DNA of 64,000 nt from Candidatus Binataceae bacterium (GTDB taxonomy: Bacteria > Desulfobacterota > Binatia > Binatales > Binataceae). A program made the translations under genes and the position numbers. This document shows positions 52,346 through 62,500 of the stretch, one piece after another. Each line of letters starts with the position of its first letter. The stretch's first letter is position 1. The stretch covers positions 1-64,000 of the forward strand of contig DATJMX010000057.1 of the NCBI GenBank assembly GCA_035508495.1, read 5' to 3'. The notes under the pieces are model-generated. The model saw only the letters and a list, made by a program, of their open reading frames with translations, did not search any database and was not told where the DNA came from.

Positions 52346-52557
52346 TGCAGCGCATAGCACTCAGCGCAAGCATCACGCTAACGGAACGTAATGAAAGCGC
52401 TGGCGCGATGTCTGGCACCGGCCCCTTTGGGGGCCTCGACGTCGCTCGGGATGACGGTCTTTTTCGCCGATTGAATAAATAGCTAATGGGGTGCGTTGCC
52501 GGGCCCCAACACGTGCGGCGCGTCTCGCGCAAACACGCTATCATCTCGAATCATCCG

Positions 52558-53040
52558 ATGGCCGATACTTCCGACATGGCGATCGAGCTCGATGCGTTGC
52601 AGCGTGATGTTCTGATCCCCCAAATCGATGCGTTCCTTGATGCGACGAGCGATCCCGCCGCGCGCGAGGTCTATGAAGCGCTGCGCGAGGCCGTCGCGGC
52701 GATGTCGATTCCGGCGCAGCTGCAGGCGCGCCTCGGCGCAATCGTCGAGGTCGCGCTCACCAGCGGCCGTGTGCGCAAGCTCTTCGGCCCTGGTGCCGAG
52801 CTCGCGCTCAATTCGCTCTTCATGAAGACGCCGCGCGGACGCGAGATCGCAGCGTCGATCGCCGAGCTCAACCAGGCGCTTGGCGAGCTGCGCGGACAGG
52901 AGATCGAGCACATCACGACGACGCAGCGGAGCCCCGGCGCGTATTCGCTCACGATCAAGACCGGCAAGTGCCAGATCGTCGTCCGCTTCGAAGCCGCGGG
53001 TGTGCGAGTCGAAAGCCTCGAACTCGACGTCGGCGGCTGA
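52558..53040 (+). CDS. Hypothetical protein, no recognised family
   Basis: 160 residues from the ATG at 52558. The first half is helical (LDALQRDVLIPQIDAFLDA, REVYEALREAVAAM), with middle hydrophobic residues and a final strand-rich end (AYSLTIKTGKCQIVVRF, GVRVESLEL). No signal peptide or known motif is seen. It precedes a mechanosensitive channel gene by 95 bases. Confidence 0.5.
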   Translation: MADTSDMAIELDALQRDVLIPQIDAFLDATSDPAAREVYEALREAVAAMSIPAQLQARLGAIVEVALTSGRVRKLFGPGAELALNSLFMKTPRGREIAASIAELNQALGELRGQEIEHITTTQRSPGAYSLTIKTGKCQIVVRFEAAGVRVESLELDVGG

Positions 53041-53135
53041 CCGCGCGCGAATCGAACACGCTTCCCGCGCGTGATAGAGTCCTTTGCGTCGCGAAGTTGC
53101 TGCCCGACTAATTGCTCGCTCCGGAACTGCCCGAA

Positions 53136-55184
53136 ATGATTCGCTCCCGTTTGCAAACTCTTTTCGTCAGACCGGCTGCCTCGATCCTGCTTGGCTTCGC
53201 AATGGTCGTGACGCTCGCGGCTCGCGCCAGCGGTGCATCGCCGTCAGCGACGCTGAGTCCAACGCCCGCGCCATCGGCCTCGCAGTCATCCGCCGCGACT
53301 GCTTCGGCGATGCCGAGCGCGACTGCGACACCCGTGGCCGAATCGCACGCGACTTCGCCACAAGGTGTGCTCAGCTACCTCGGCGACGCGATCAACTGGT
53401 ATCGCCATCTCAACGTCGAGGCGCAGCTCGTCGACGAGCCGAGCGAAACCCTCTTCTATGCCGAGGATCGCCAGACCGCGACCGATATCCTCTCGCTCGC
53501 CTTTGAGTACGCGCGCAAGGCTGCCGACTTCCTCGCCAAGTCATCGGGCAAGAACCTGACCCTGACGGGCGCGCGCGCATCCGATACCGCCGTCGGCACG
53601 AAGCTCGCCGCGATTCAGCAGGAGCTGAATCAGGCGCAAGCGCGGCTCAAGCTTCTGCAAGCGCAACTCACTCGCGCGCGCGGCAAACAGCGCGACGTGC
53701 TCGCGTCGCAGGTGGTCGCGGCGCAGGGCGAGGTCGATCTCGCGCAGGCGCGCGCCGATGCGTTGACTTCGATCATCGAGTATCAGACCGGCACCTCGTC
53801 GCCCGAGCAATCAAGCGGACTTCATGGGCAAATCGACGAGCTGCAGAAATCGATTCCCGAAAGCGAGCAATCACCGCAGAAGAACCCTGGCGCGCCGGCC
53901 ACACCGGCTCCGGCGTTCAAGCCCGCTCAGAGCTCGGGGACCACGGGCTTTGTGTTCGACCTGCTGGCACTCAGGCACAAGCTCGATCTGCTCGATCAGA
54001 CGCTCACGCAGACAAGCGTCTTTATCAGCGACGTGACGCGCGTGCGCGATCCCTTTCTGAAGAGCATCCAGGAACTCGATTCGCGCGGCACCGAGTTCGC
54101 CAGGAGCGCCACGAGCGCCGACGCCGCCACGCTGCGCAAACGCAAGAAGGAATTCGACGCGCTGATCGAAGAGCACAAGGCGCTCGCCGCGGTTGCGCTG
54201 CCGCTCAGCAAGCAGCTCCTCCTGCTCGACGCATACAGCAACAATGTCGAGCGCTGGCGCGACGCGATTCGGCTGCGGATGCGCCAGGATATCCGCAGCC
54301 TGTCGATTCGGCTCGCGGGTATTGCGCTCGCCTTCCTGCTGATCTTCGGCCTTGGCCTTCTGTGGAAAAGCCTGACGCTGAAGTACGTCAAGGATGTGCG
54401 CCGCCGCGGCCAGGTGCTCGCTGCGCGCCGCCTCGTTGTCGGTGTGCTCGTGGTTATAGTGCTGCTGATCACGTTCTCGGATCAGCTCGGCTCATTTGCG
54501 ACGATTCTTGGCTTTGCGGCGGCGGGCGTCGCGGTCGCACTCCAGAACGTGATTCTCTCGATTGCCGGCTATTTCTTCCTCATCGGCAGGTTCGGGATCA
54601 AAGCCGGCGATCGCGTGCAGATCAGCGGCGTCACCGGCGATGTTATCGACGTTGGTCTCGTAAAGCTGAGCCTGATGGAGCTCGGCGGCAACGGCAATCA
54701 TTTGCAGCCCACCGGCCGCGTCGTGGTTTTTTCAAACGCCGTCGTCTTTCAGCCCAACGGCAATTTCTTCAAACAGGCGCCCGGCACCAGTTTCGTCTGG
54801 AACGAGATTCGCCTGACGCTCGCGCCCGATTGCGATTATCGGCTGGCTGAGAAGCGTCTTACCGACGCCGTTGACCAGGTTTATGCCCGCTATCGCGAAC
54901 AGGTGCAGGGCGACTATCGGCACCTCGAGCGCGATCTCAATATCATCCTCGATTCGCCAAAGCCGCAGAGCCGCCTCAGCCTCAGTTCGTCGGGCCTCGA
55001 AGTGATAATCCGCTATCCCGCCGAGACGCGGCGCGCGGCGCAGGTCGCGGATGAAGTGGCGCGGCGCACGCTCGACGCGATCGCCCGCGAGCCGGCGCTC
55101 CGCCTCGTCACCGGCACGGCAAATATCCAGGCGGTGCCGATACCGGCGTCGGACGGCGCGGCCGCCGAAAAAGAATCAGCCTAA
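53136..55184 (+). CDS. MscS family mechanosensitive channel protein with long periplasmic domain
   Basis: 682 residues: signal peptide, Ser/Thr/Pro-rich linker, then a large periplasmic helical part with coiled-coil segments (about 150-240, LNQAQARLKLLQAQL). The membrane part comes at about 390-490 with LAGIALAFLLIFGLGLLW, LVVGVLVVIVLLITF and the pore helix AAAGVAVALQNVILSIAGY, then the MscS beta domain FGIKAGDRVQISGVTGDVIDVGL and cytoplasmic vestibule region. It relieves turgor at the inner membrane. ATG 53136 chosen over TTG 53112. Confidence 0.88.
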   Translation: MIRSRLQTLFVRPAASILLGFAMVVTLAARASGASPSATLSPTPAPSASQSSAATASAMPSATATPVAESHATSPQGVLSYLGDAINWYRHLNVEAQLVDEPSETLFYAEDRQTATDILSLAFEYARKAADFLAKSSGKNLTLTGARASDTAVGTKLAAIQQELNQAQARLKLLQAQLTRARGKQRDVLASQVVAAQGEVDLAQARADALTSIIEYQTGTSSPEQSSGLHGQIDELQKSIPESEQSPQKNPGAPATPAPAFKPAQSSGTTGFVFDLLALRHKLDLLDQTLTQTSVFISDVTRVRDPFLKSIQELDSRGTEFARSATSADAATLRKRKKEFDALIEEHKALAAVALPLSKQLLLLDAYSNNVERWRDAIRLRMRQDIRSLSIRLAGIALAFLLIFGLGLLWKSLTLKYVKDVRRRGQVLAARRLVVGVLVVIVLLITFSDQLGSFATILGFAAAGVAVALQNVILSIAGYFFLIGRFGIKAGDRVQISGVTGDVIDVGLVKLSLMELGGNGNHLQPTGRVVVFSNAVVFQPNGNFFKQAPGTSFVWNEIRLTLAPDCDYRLAEKRLTDAVDQVYARYREQVQGDYRHLERDLNIILDSPKPQSRLSLSSSGLEVIIRYPAETRRAAQVADEVARRTLDAIAREPALRLVTGTANIQAVPIPASDGAAAEKESA

Positions 55185-55191
55185 ACGATTT

Positions 55192-55557
55192 TCAGACCGA
55201 ACTGCCCGCGACGTTGTCGATAATGTCGGCGAGCTCGGGAATCCTGAACCGCTCGCCGCTGTAGGCCTTCCACATCAGGAAGACCCATAAGCACGCGAAC
55301 GCGATCCCGATAATCGTCAACAGAAAATTCAGCACGGCGCCGAGCGCATGCGGCAGTACGCCGATGAAAACACTGAAGACGATATAGACCGCGAACCACG
55401 CGATCGAAAAGCCGATCGACTGGCGCGCATGGAAGCGCACGAACTCGTCCTGGTTGTAGGGTTCGAGGTAAAGGAAAATGATGCCGGTGACGAAACCCAG
55501 CAGATAAGTAAGCGCCGCGATCACATTGTTTTGCTTGCCGGCTGCCTCACCGTTCAT
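55192..55557 (-). CDS. DUF4870 family small membrane protein
   Basis: 121 residues with three to four hydrophobic helices: ALTYLLGFVTGIIFLYLE, NQDEFVRFHARQSIGFSI and ALGAVLNFLLTIIGIAFAC. The QDEFVRFHARQS motif is characteristic of DUF4870 proteins, which resemble Tic20. Function unknown. AGGAGG precedes the ATG. It is convergent with the channel gene. Confidence 0.85.
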   Translation of the reverse strand: MNGEAAGKQNNVIAALTYLLGFVTGIIFLYLEPYNQDEFVRFHARQSIGFSIAWFAVYIVFSVFIGVLPHALGAVLNFLLTIIGIAFACLWVFLMWKAYSGERFRIPELADIIDNVAGSSV

Positions 55558-55638
55558 CGAGTAATTTCCTCCTGGCCACGGTCCCGGCTGCGTGGGCCGG
55601 GCCGCCTAATCTGTAGTCGAAGCTTAGCGCGATACGCA

Positions 55639-56331
55639 ATGATACAGGACGCAGCGCCGCTGCTGCATCAATTTGAGATGAAACGAGCCAGCGCCCGAAG
55701 CGAACTCAAAATCGACTCCCCGGATTTACCCAGGAGCGGGCTAGAGACGCTCGCGATCGAGCAATTCGAGCGCGACGCCTACGAACTGCTCGCGCTCGAA
55801 GGCGCAAAGCTCGTCGATTCATCATTCTCAGGCCTGCGCTTCGATTCGTGCGTGCTCCACCGCTTCGAGCTCAACCGCTCGCGCTTGCCGAACCTCAAGC
55901 TGCTCGACGTGCGAATCGAAAAATCGAGCGCCGCCAACGGCGAATGGCCTAAGGCCAGCCTCCGCCGCGTCGAGATACTCGGCTCGCGCCTCACCGGCCT
56001 CACGATCGCCGAAGGCGAGCTTGCCGACGTGAGCTTCAATGATTGCCGCATCGACTATCTGCGGCTTGCCAACTCGAAACTGCGCAATGTCCGCTTCGAA
56101 GGATGCGTCCTGACGGAAGCCGACTTCATGGAGTCCAATCTCGAAAGCGTCGCATTCATCGGATGCGATCTGCGCAAGGCCGGCCTCACGCATGCCAAGT
56201 TGACGAACGTCGATCTGCGCGGCTCAAAAATCGACGGCCTCGAGATCAAGGCAGCGCAATTCTCCGAGTTAACGATCGATCCGCCGCAGGCGGTGACGAT
56301 CGTCCAAATGCTCGGCGCAAAAATCGTCTAG
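55639..56331 (+). CDS. Pentapeptide-repeat-like protein
   Basis: 230 residues. From about residue 50, repeating five-residue turns are seen: LVDSSFSGLRFDS, LRRVEILGSRLTGLTI, ADVSFNDCRIDYLRLANSKLRNVRFEGCVLTEADF, LESVAFIGCDLRKAGLTHAKLTNVDLRGSK, forming a right-handed quadrilateral helix. Function unknown; some family members bind DNA gyrase. It abuts the convergent response regulator gene. Confidence 0.8.
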   Translation: MIQDAAPLLHQFEMKRASARSELKIDSPDLPRSGLETLAIEQFERDAYELLALEGAKLVDSSFSGLRFDSCVLHRFELNRSRLPNLKLLDVRIEKSSAANGEWPKASLRRVEILGSRLTGLTIAEGELADVSFNDCRIDYLRLANSKLRNVRFEGCVLTEADFMESNLESVAFIGCDLRKAGLTHAKLTNVDLRGSKIDGLEIKAAQFSELTIDPPQAVTIVQMLGAKIV

Positions 56332-56775
56332 CTATTTTTTACTCGCCGCGTCGAAGCGGCTTAGCGTCTCGGTGGCGTTGCGGCCGGCCGCGACGGCCTC
56401 GAGCTGGGCGCGGATTCGATTCGCGAGCTGACGCCGGAACACGGGCTTGGCGAGAAAATCGCTCACTCCAAGTCGCATCCCCTCGGCGCGTGCGTCCATA
56501 TCGTCGCGCGCCGTGATCATGATGACGGGAATTTCCGCCGTGTCGGCATTTTCCTTGAGTGCTTGCACGACCTGGAAGCCGTCCATCTCGGGCATCATCA
56601 GGTCGAGCAGGATTACGTCGATCTCATTCTCGGCGACCATCTTTAGGCATTCGGCACCAGAGCTGGCCTGAATCGGGACGAAGCCTTCACGCTGTAAATG
56701 CCGCGCCAGAATTGCGACAGTGTCCTGATCGTCGTCCACCACTAATATCTGGGGCGGCCTGGTAAGCTCATCCAT
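56332..56775 (-). CDS. Stand-alone response regulator receiver
   Basis: 147 residues: receiver fold with Asp14-Asp15 (VVDDDQD), phospho-acceptor Asp58 (ILLDLMMPEMDG), Thr88 (MITARDD) and Lys110 (DFLAKPV). No output domain. It stands 16 bases after the sigma-54 activator gene, which lacks its own receiver, so it may signal through that activator. No kinase is adjacent. Confidence 0.88.
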   Translation of the reverse strand: MDELTRPPQILVVDDDQDTVAILARHLQREGFVPIQASSGAECLKMVAENEIDVILLDLMMPEMDGFQVVQALKENADTAEIPVIMITARDDMDARAEGMRLGVSDFLAKPVFRRQLANRIRAQLEAVAAGRNATETLSRFDAASKK

Positions 56776-56791
56776 AACAATCCCTGCGCCG

Positions 56792-57832
56792 CTATTCTTC
56801 CTCGCCCTCGTCTGAGGAAAGCGGAGTTATCACACCGCATCGCCGCAGCTTGGCGGCGAACGTCGTCCTCTTAAGCCCCAGCAATCGCGCCGCAGCCTGC
56901 TTGTTGCCGCCGGTTTGCTTGAGCGCTTCGTTGATCAATCTACCTTCCAATTCCCGTACCAGCTTGTTGAGATCGACCCCGCCTTCGCCCAGCGTCGCAG
57001 GAATCATTGCCTGCTGCGGACGCGCGCTATCGAGCAGAGTCTGCGGCAAAATTCCTGTGGTTATTTCGGAACCGTCGGCCAGGATCGCGAGCCGCTCGAC
57101 CATGTTCTCCAGCTCGCGAACGTTGCCCGGCCAATCGTATGACCAAAGATGGACCATCGCGTCGCGAGTGACAGAAAGTTGGCGCCCCGGGGTACGGGAG
57201 CGGATGCGGTCCAGGAAGTAATCGATCAGGATCGGGATATCGGAGCGGCGCTCGCGCAGTGGCGGAATCAGAAGCGGCACGACCTGCAGCCGATAGAAGA
57301 GATCCTCGCGAAAGAGCGCCTTCTTCACCGCCCGCGCAAGGTCGTTATTGGTCGCGGCAATCACGCGGACGTTGACCCGCGTCGCACGATCGGAACCTAC
57401 CGCCCGCACCATCCCGTCTTCGAGCACGCGCAGCAGCTTGGCCTGGAGGTCGAGCGGCATCTCGCCGATTTCATCGAGAAAGATCGTGCCGCCATCGGCG
57501 ATCGTGAAAAGCCCGTGCCGCGCGCCCGCCGCACCGGTGAAGGCGCCGCGCTCATGCCCGAACATCTCGGATTCGAGCAGATCGCGCGGAATTGCCGCAC
57601 AGTTGACCGGCACGAACGGCCGCTCTACTCGCGGCGAGATCGCATGGATGCCCTTGGCGACGACCTCCTTGCCAGTGCCGCTCTCGCCGGTGATCAACAC
57701 GGTGACCTCCGACGACGCGACCCGCTCCGCAAGCGCGCGCAGCTTGACGATCGTCGGATGTTCGCCGATTAGCGCACGCTCAAACGTGAACGCGCCGCCA
57801 CCGACCCCAATCGCTGTTAAATGAGACGCCAC
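56792..57832 (-). CDS. Sigma-54-dependent activator lacking receiver domain
   Basis: 346 residues. AAA+ with Walker A GESGTGKE (49-56), GAFTGA (96-101), IFLDE (117-121), and WPGNVREL near residue 240, then a Fis-type HTH (NKQAAARLLGLKRTTFAAKL). There is no sensory domain apart from a 20-residue lead. It would be regulated by partner binding, perhaps by the receiver gene downstream. Starts at a GTG with GGGG upstream. Confidence 0.88.
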   Translation of the reverse strand: MASHLTAIGVGGGAFTFERALIGEHPTIVKLRALAERVASSEVTVLITGESGTGKEVVAKGIHAISPRVERPFVPVNCAAIPRDLLESEMFGHERGAFTGAAGARHGLFTIADGGTIFLDEIGEMPLDLQAKLLRVLEDGMVRAVGSDRATRVNVRVIAATNNDLARAVKKALFREDLFYRLQVVPLLIPPLRERRSDIPILIDYFLDRIRSRTPGRQLSVTRDAMVHLWSYDWPGNVRELENMVERLAILADGSEITTGILPQTLLDSARPQQAMIPATLGEGGVDLNKLVRELEGRLINEALKQTGGNKQAAARLLGLKRTTFAAKLRRCGVITPLSSDEGEEE

Positions 57833-58050
57833 CCCTTTATGACGCTCCGACTATAACGCTCCGATTCTTTGAAGATTAATACAATCTCGGCGGCGCGATC
57901 TTCTCACTTTGGCCCGGCGCCGAACAAGTAGCGATCGGCTCGCGAACCAACGCGCCATCAATCGAACCGCCAATGCTCGGCGTGGGCCGCCGTGGCCCAA
58001 CAAAAAATGAAATTTGATTCGAGGAGAAACGAAGCCGCGTAGCGCGATTG

Positions 58051-58551
58051 CTAGTCGTGCCGAATCGTATCACTGAACGTTGCCGTCTGCCCCGGCCCTT
58101 CCGCCACCGAAACGTCGAGCGCGATCACCTCGGCCAGCGCACCGCGCGCGGCAAGCGCGGCGGTCATCTCGCTCCAGATATATCGCGCAAGCTCCTCCGC
58201 CGAGCTATGCACGATCGGCAGCATCGCCACGTCGCTCGCGGGCAGAATGAATTCGTCCTGCTCGTAGCGCACCCGCACCTTGCCGCCGCTCGGGCCTTCG
58301 ATCTTGAGGCAGTCGCTGCGCGCCGGAATGATCGTGCGCTCGTCGAGACGGTCGACGATCTCCTTGGCGATCTTCTTGATTAACCCGAAGTCGAGCACGT
58401 AGCCGGTGCTTGTCAGCTTGCCCTCGACGCGCACGCCCACCTGGTAGTTATGCCCGTGCAGCGGCTCGCGGAACCCCGGATATGCGATGAAATGCGCGGC
58501 GGAGAATTTCAGATTCTCCTTCGCCACGTTGATTGAAAAACGCTCGGGCAT
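58051..58551 (-). CDS. 6-pyruvoyltetrahydropterin synthase family protein, PTPS-III-like
   Basis: 166 residues from the ATG at 58551. The zinc ligands are in KFSAAHF and LHGHNYQV (His-x-His), Asp/Lys in VLDFGLIKK. Typical QueD has a Cys before the HGH motif; here the sequence is GFREPLHGHNY with Glu and no Cys, as in PTPS-III enzymes that produce 6-hydroxymethyl-dihydropterin and replace dihydroneopterin aldolase in folate synthesis. Assignment rests on this motif. It starts 10 bases downstream of the end of the GGCT-like gene. The longer frame to 58764 overlaps that gene. Confidence 0.8.
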   Translation of the reverse strand: MPERFSINVAKENLKFSAAHFIAYPGFREPLHGHNYQVGVRVEGKLTSTGYVLDFGLIKKIAKEIVDRLDERTIIPARSDCLKIEGPSGGKVRVRYEQDEFILPASDVAMLPIVHSSAEELARYIWSEMTAALAARGALAEVIALDVSVAEGPGQTATFSDTIRHD

Positions 58552-58561
58552 CGAGGTTTCC

Positions 58562-59458
58562 TTAGCCGATAGCGCCGAGCTTGAGAAGCGCCTCGACGCC
58601 GCGATGACGCGGTGATGTGAATCGCGCGCGATAACGATCGGCGTCAAGTGAAGTCGCCTGCGCGAAGAGCTCATGCTCGCGCTCAGCGGCGCGCGCGATC
58701 CGGTTCGCAAGATCGCGCGTGAGCTCAGTTTCAGGGTCGAGCGACTCGACCAGGTCGCCGACATCGAGGCCGTGAAATCCTCCCAGCAGGCACTCGGCGA
58801 CGTATTCGAGCTGGCCCGCGCGATCGATATCGAACTCCTTGCGCGCGAGCGCCTCGCGAATCGGCATCACGCGCTCGATCCCGTAATGACGCCGCCACGA
58901 TCGCACGAGCGGATCGCCGCTGCCTTCGTATCCCGAGCCGATTGCGACGATCGCAACGCGGCCGTCATCGAGCGGCACCGGATGAAATACATAACCCGGC
59001 GAAGTCGCGCCGACGCGCCGGCGTAGCTCGATTCGATAGGCGAGCAAATCGTGACGGGTGTCGTCGGCCGCGCGCAGCAGGTACTCGCCGACTGGAATGC
59101 CTTCTTCGTCGGCGCTTGCGATCAGCTTGTCGAGCAGGTCGGGACCGTACTCCTCGCGCCGCGCGATCTTGCGTGCCTCGGAGCGATCGAATGTAAGCAG
59201 GATCGCACCGGGTCCGCCCTCGCGCGCATCCAGCGCGGCGCTGATCGGAGTTCCGCGATCGATAGGTTCCAGGTCCATCGCGAAGTAGCTGCCGTGGCTC
59301 GACCACTTGGCCAGCCCGCGCCGCGCGTTACGCAATACAACCGGCGCGGCGTCGCGGGCGAAGAGCCGGCTGATCTCCTTGCGCCGCGGCCCGATCAAGC
59401 CATAGCCGGAAAGCAGCGATCCATAGCCAACAACCAGCAGCGTATCGTTAACGCCCAC
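58562..59458 (-). CDS. Gamma-glutamylcyclotransferase-like protein
   Basis: 298 residues beginning LLVVGYGSLLSGYGL, which is the YGSL substrate-loop motif of GGCT-like enzymes, with a later Glu region (AREGGPGAILLTF) that could be the catalytic acid. GGCT releases pyroglutamate from gamma-glutamyl amines. The C-terminal 150 residues (ELTRDLANRIARAAE) are not part of the usual short fold. GTG start, poor ribosome site. Lies between addA and the PTPS gene. Confidence 0.65.
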   Translation of the reverse strand: MGVNDTLLVVGYGSLLSGYGLIGPRRKEISRLFARDAAPVVLRNARRGLAKWSSHGSYFAMDLEPIDRGTPISAALDAREGGPGAILLTFDRSEARKIARREEYGPDLLDKLIASADEEGIPVGEYLLRAADDTRHDLLAYRIELRRRVGATSPGYVFHPVPLDDGRVAIVAIGSGYEGSGDPLVRSWRRHYGIERVMPIREALARKEFDIDRAGQLEYVAECLLGGFHGLDVGDLVESLDPETELTRDLANRIARAAEREHELFAQATSLDADRYRARFTSPRHRGVEALLKLGAIG

Positions 59459-59514
59459 AGCCCGAGTCTAGCAGAGGAGGAATCGTGTCGGGACCCATTT
59501 CTGAAAGTAGTAGG

Positions 59515-59527
59515 GTGGGCGTCCCAC
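59515..59527. repeat. REP-like short hairpin
   Basis: GTGGG-CGT-CCCAC forms a perfect five-pair hairpin with GGGCGTCCC in common with the REPIN arms at 46232. It lies in the short gap before addA's stop. Dispersed repeat relation is inferred. Confidence 0.4.
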
Positions 59528-59555
59528 AGGATTTTTTTCAGAAAAGAGACCACGC

Positions 59556-62500
59556 TCAAATCGACAATATGACGCCCGATGCAGTTCTGCGGGTCACTTC
59601 GCGGAGGCCTTTTAGATAGAGGCCGATTTGCGAGCGATACTCTGCAAGCCGCGGCGTCAGATCGAAATCGGTTTTGAAATCGACGATGATCCATTCGCCA
59701 TCGGCTTGCGGCTGGAAAACCAGATCGGCGATTCCCTCGACCATCGTGCCGTCGTCGAGGCCGACCAGGATCGGGTACTCGCGCATTGCGCGTGCCGCGG
59801 CTTTGGCCTCGGCGATCAAGGGCGACGCGAGCGCACGCGCGACCGCCTCGATGGCCGCCGCGATCTCAACTGCCGCGGCGCCCATGATACGGCCCTCGCT
59901 CGCGGCGGCATGCTCGATCGCCGGTCGGTCCGCATCGAATGCGACCCGAGTCATCGTCGCGTGTACCAGCGTGCCGAATTGCTTACCGCGCGGGCGGTTC
60001 GGATCGCGCGCGACGCTTTCCACCCGAATCTCACCGGCGAATGCGAGCCCGGTCGCAGTTGTGCCGATCGCGAGCTCGGTTGCCGTCGCGACTTTGAGCG
60101 TCGGCATCGCACCCGCTTCCAGAGCGCTCGCGCGCCGTTCATGCCACTTACGATTCTCCTCGATACCGCGCGTCGAGATCTCCTTTTTCTCGTCTGCTTG
60201 CAGCAGGTAATTCTGACGCAGCCCCATCGCTTCATCGACTTCGGTGACGAGCCGCGACGGATCCCACCAGACCACGCGATGCTGCCCCTCGCGCGGCCGA
60301 TGGAGTCCCGGTGCCACCGATTTCAGCTTGCCTGGCGCCTTGGGCGGCCGCTCCAGCACGCTGTCATCGCCAAACTCGGGACATCCCGCGGGATGATTGG
60401 TCAGCGGCGCGCGCCGTTCCGTCTCGAATGGGTAAACAACAGGATTGAGCCGCGCCAACCATCCGTCATATTGGCTGTCGCCCACCGCAGGAACGACGAG
60501 CAGATCGCGCGCGCGCGTCGCGGCGACATACAGGAGGCGAATCGCTTCGTCCTCGTCGCGGCGATGCTCCTCCGCACCATGCTCGCGCAGCTCGCGCGGC
60601 GCGCATCCGGCGAGCGTCATCGCGGCGAGGCGGCTTCCCGGCTCGATATATCGCGAGGCATCGGCGCGGGTCTCGTTGCAGGTGAGATCGGCGAGAATCA
60701 CGACCGGAAACTCGAGACCCTTCGCGCGATGCACCGTCATGATGCGAATGCCCTCGGTGCCTTCTTCGACCAGCGGCACCTCGCTCGCCTCGTCACGCTC
60801 GGCGCGCTCTTCGAGCTGGTCGATAAAGCCTCGAAACGAAGTTGCGCCCGTGCGCGCTTCGTAGCGCCGCGCCTGGTCCATCAGGCGCATGATATTCGCG
60901 AGCGCCTGCTCGCCAGTCGGCCAGATCGCGATTCCCGCATGAGCGCGCGTGCGTTCGAGCACGAGCGCGAGCGTCTCCGCGATCGGCCGCCGATTGCGCC
61001 CGCGATGAAGATCGCGCAAGAGGTCGAGCGCGCGCGCGACTTCCTTGAGATGCTCCGGCAAATCGTCTCGCCGCGGCCGGAACGGATGCAACGCGCCGAC
61101 GGTGCTGCGAAACTCGAACAGCGCTGAATCCGACAGCGCCAGAATCGGACCGCGCAGCGAGGCGAACACCAGAAGCTCGTCATCGGGCCGCTCGATCGCA
61201 CCGAGCAGGTTGCGCACTGCCTCGACTTCTTCGCGCCGATTGAACGATCCGCCTTTGACGAGCACGTGCGGCAGATGCCGCGCTTCGAGCTCGCGCAGAT
61301 ACGAGCGCGTCACATCGCGCCCGAACGAATTCATGCGGCGAAAGAGAACGCATATATGATGCGGCCGGATCGGCACGCGAACGTCCGGCGCCTCGCGCTC
61401 GGTCACGGTCCATCCGCTTTCGACCACGAGCCATTTCGCAAAGCCCGCGATCGCTTTTGGCAGCGATTCGTCGATTCGCCAGTCGGTGATGCGGCCGAAA
61501 TCGCCGTATGGCATCGGCACCGGCAGCGCGACGATCGGCGGCTGCGTCTCAGTCTCCGCGCGATACGGCTGAAGCACCGCGTAGGCCGGCTGCGAGCGCG
61601 ACTCGCTCGCCATCAGAGGAGCGAACGCCGCGTTGACGAGATGCTGCAGCGACGGCGTGCTGCGGAAGCTGACCGTCAGATGTTCCTGCGCGGCGCCGTT
61701 GCGCAACAGGTTTTGCTTCACCGCCTGGTAAAGCGACACGTCGGCGCGGCGGAAGCGGTAGATCGACTGCTTGGGATCGCCGACCACGAACAGCTTGCCC
61801 GGCGCGGGACGCGCTAACAGCCAGTTATTTTCGTCAGGGTCCGCAGCCGCGAGCAGGATTAGAATTTCGGCCTGCAACGGATCGGTATCCTGAAATTCAT
61901 CGACGAAAATATGAGTGAAGCGCCGTTGAAGATCGCGCCGCACCGCGGCGTTATCGTGCACGAGGTTGCGCGCGACGAGCAAAAGATCGAGGAAATCGAC
62001 CTTGCCCGCGCGGCGCTTCAACTCCTCGTAGTAATCGATGATCGGCCACATCTCTTCGCGCAGAAGCGGCGCCATGTTCGCGCCGGTTTCCTCGCGGAAC
62101 GCGATCAACCGATCGCGGATCGCCACGCGGCGCGCGAAGATCTCCTCGCGCGAGAGCGGCCCGAAACCGCCGCCCATCCCGCGCCAGTTCCAATGGCGCC
62201 CGGTGTTCAGCGTGCGCAGCACCGCTTCGAGCTTGTCGTAGTCGCGCCCGCGCACCGCCTCGAGCCGCGTCACTTCGCGAATCGGCCGTGCCAGCGTAGC
62301 GAGGCTCTTGCCCAGCCAGTCGTCAGGTTCGGCGTCCTCGGCGAGCTCGCCCAACTGCTTGATCTCGTTGATGAGCGAATCGATTTCGCGCTCGCGCTCA
62401 ATCGGATGTTGCCCCCACGGCGTGTCGAAGTCGCGCCAGTTGAGCAGATCGTATGCCGCATGGCGTGCGACTTCGCGCGGACCGTTGTTGCGATCGGCAG

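Noticed and set aside
59628..61127. Plus-strand frames opposite addA (also 61911-63077)
   Set aside because: Antisense shadows of the helicase with biased Arg/Ala/His composition.
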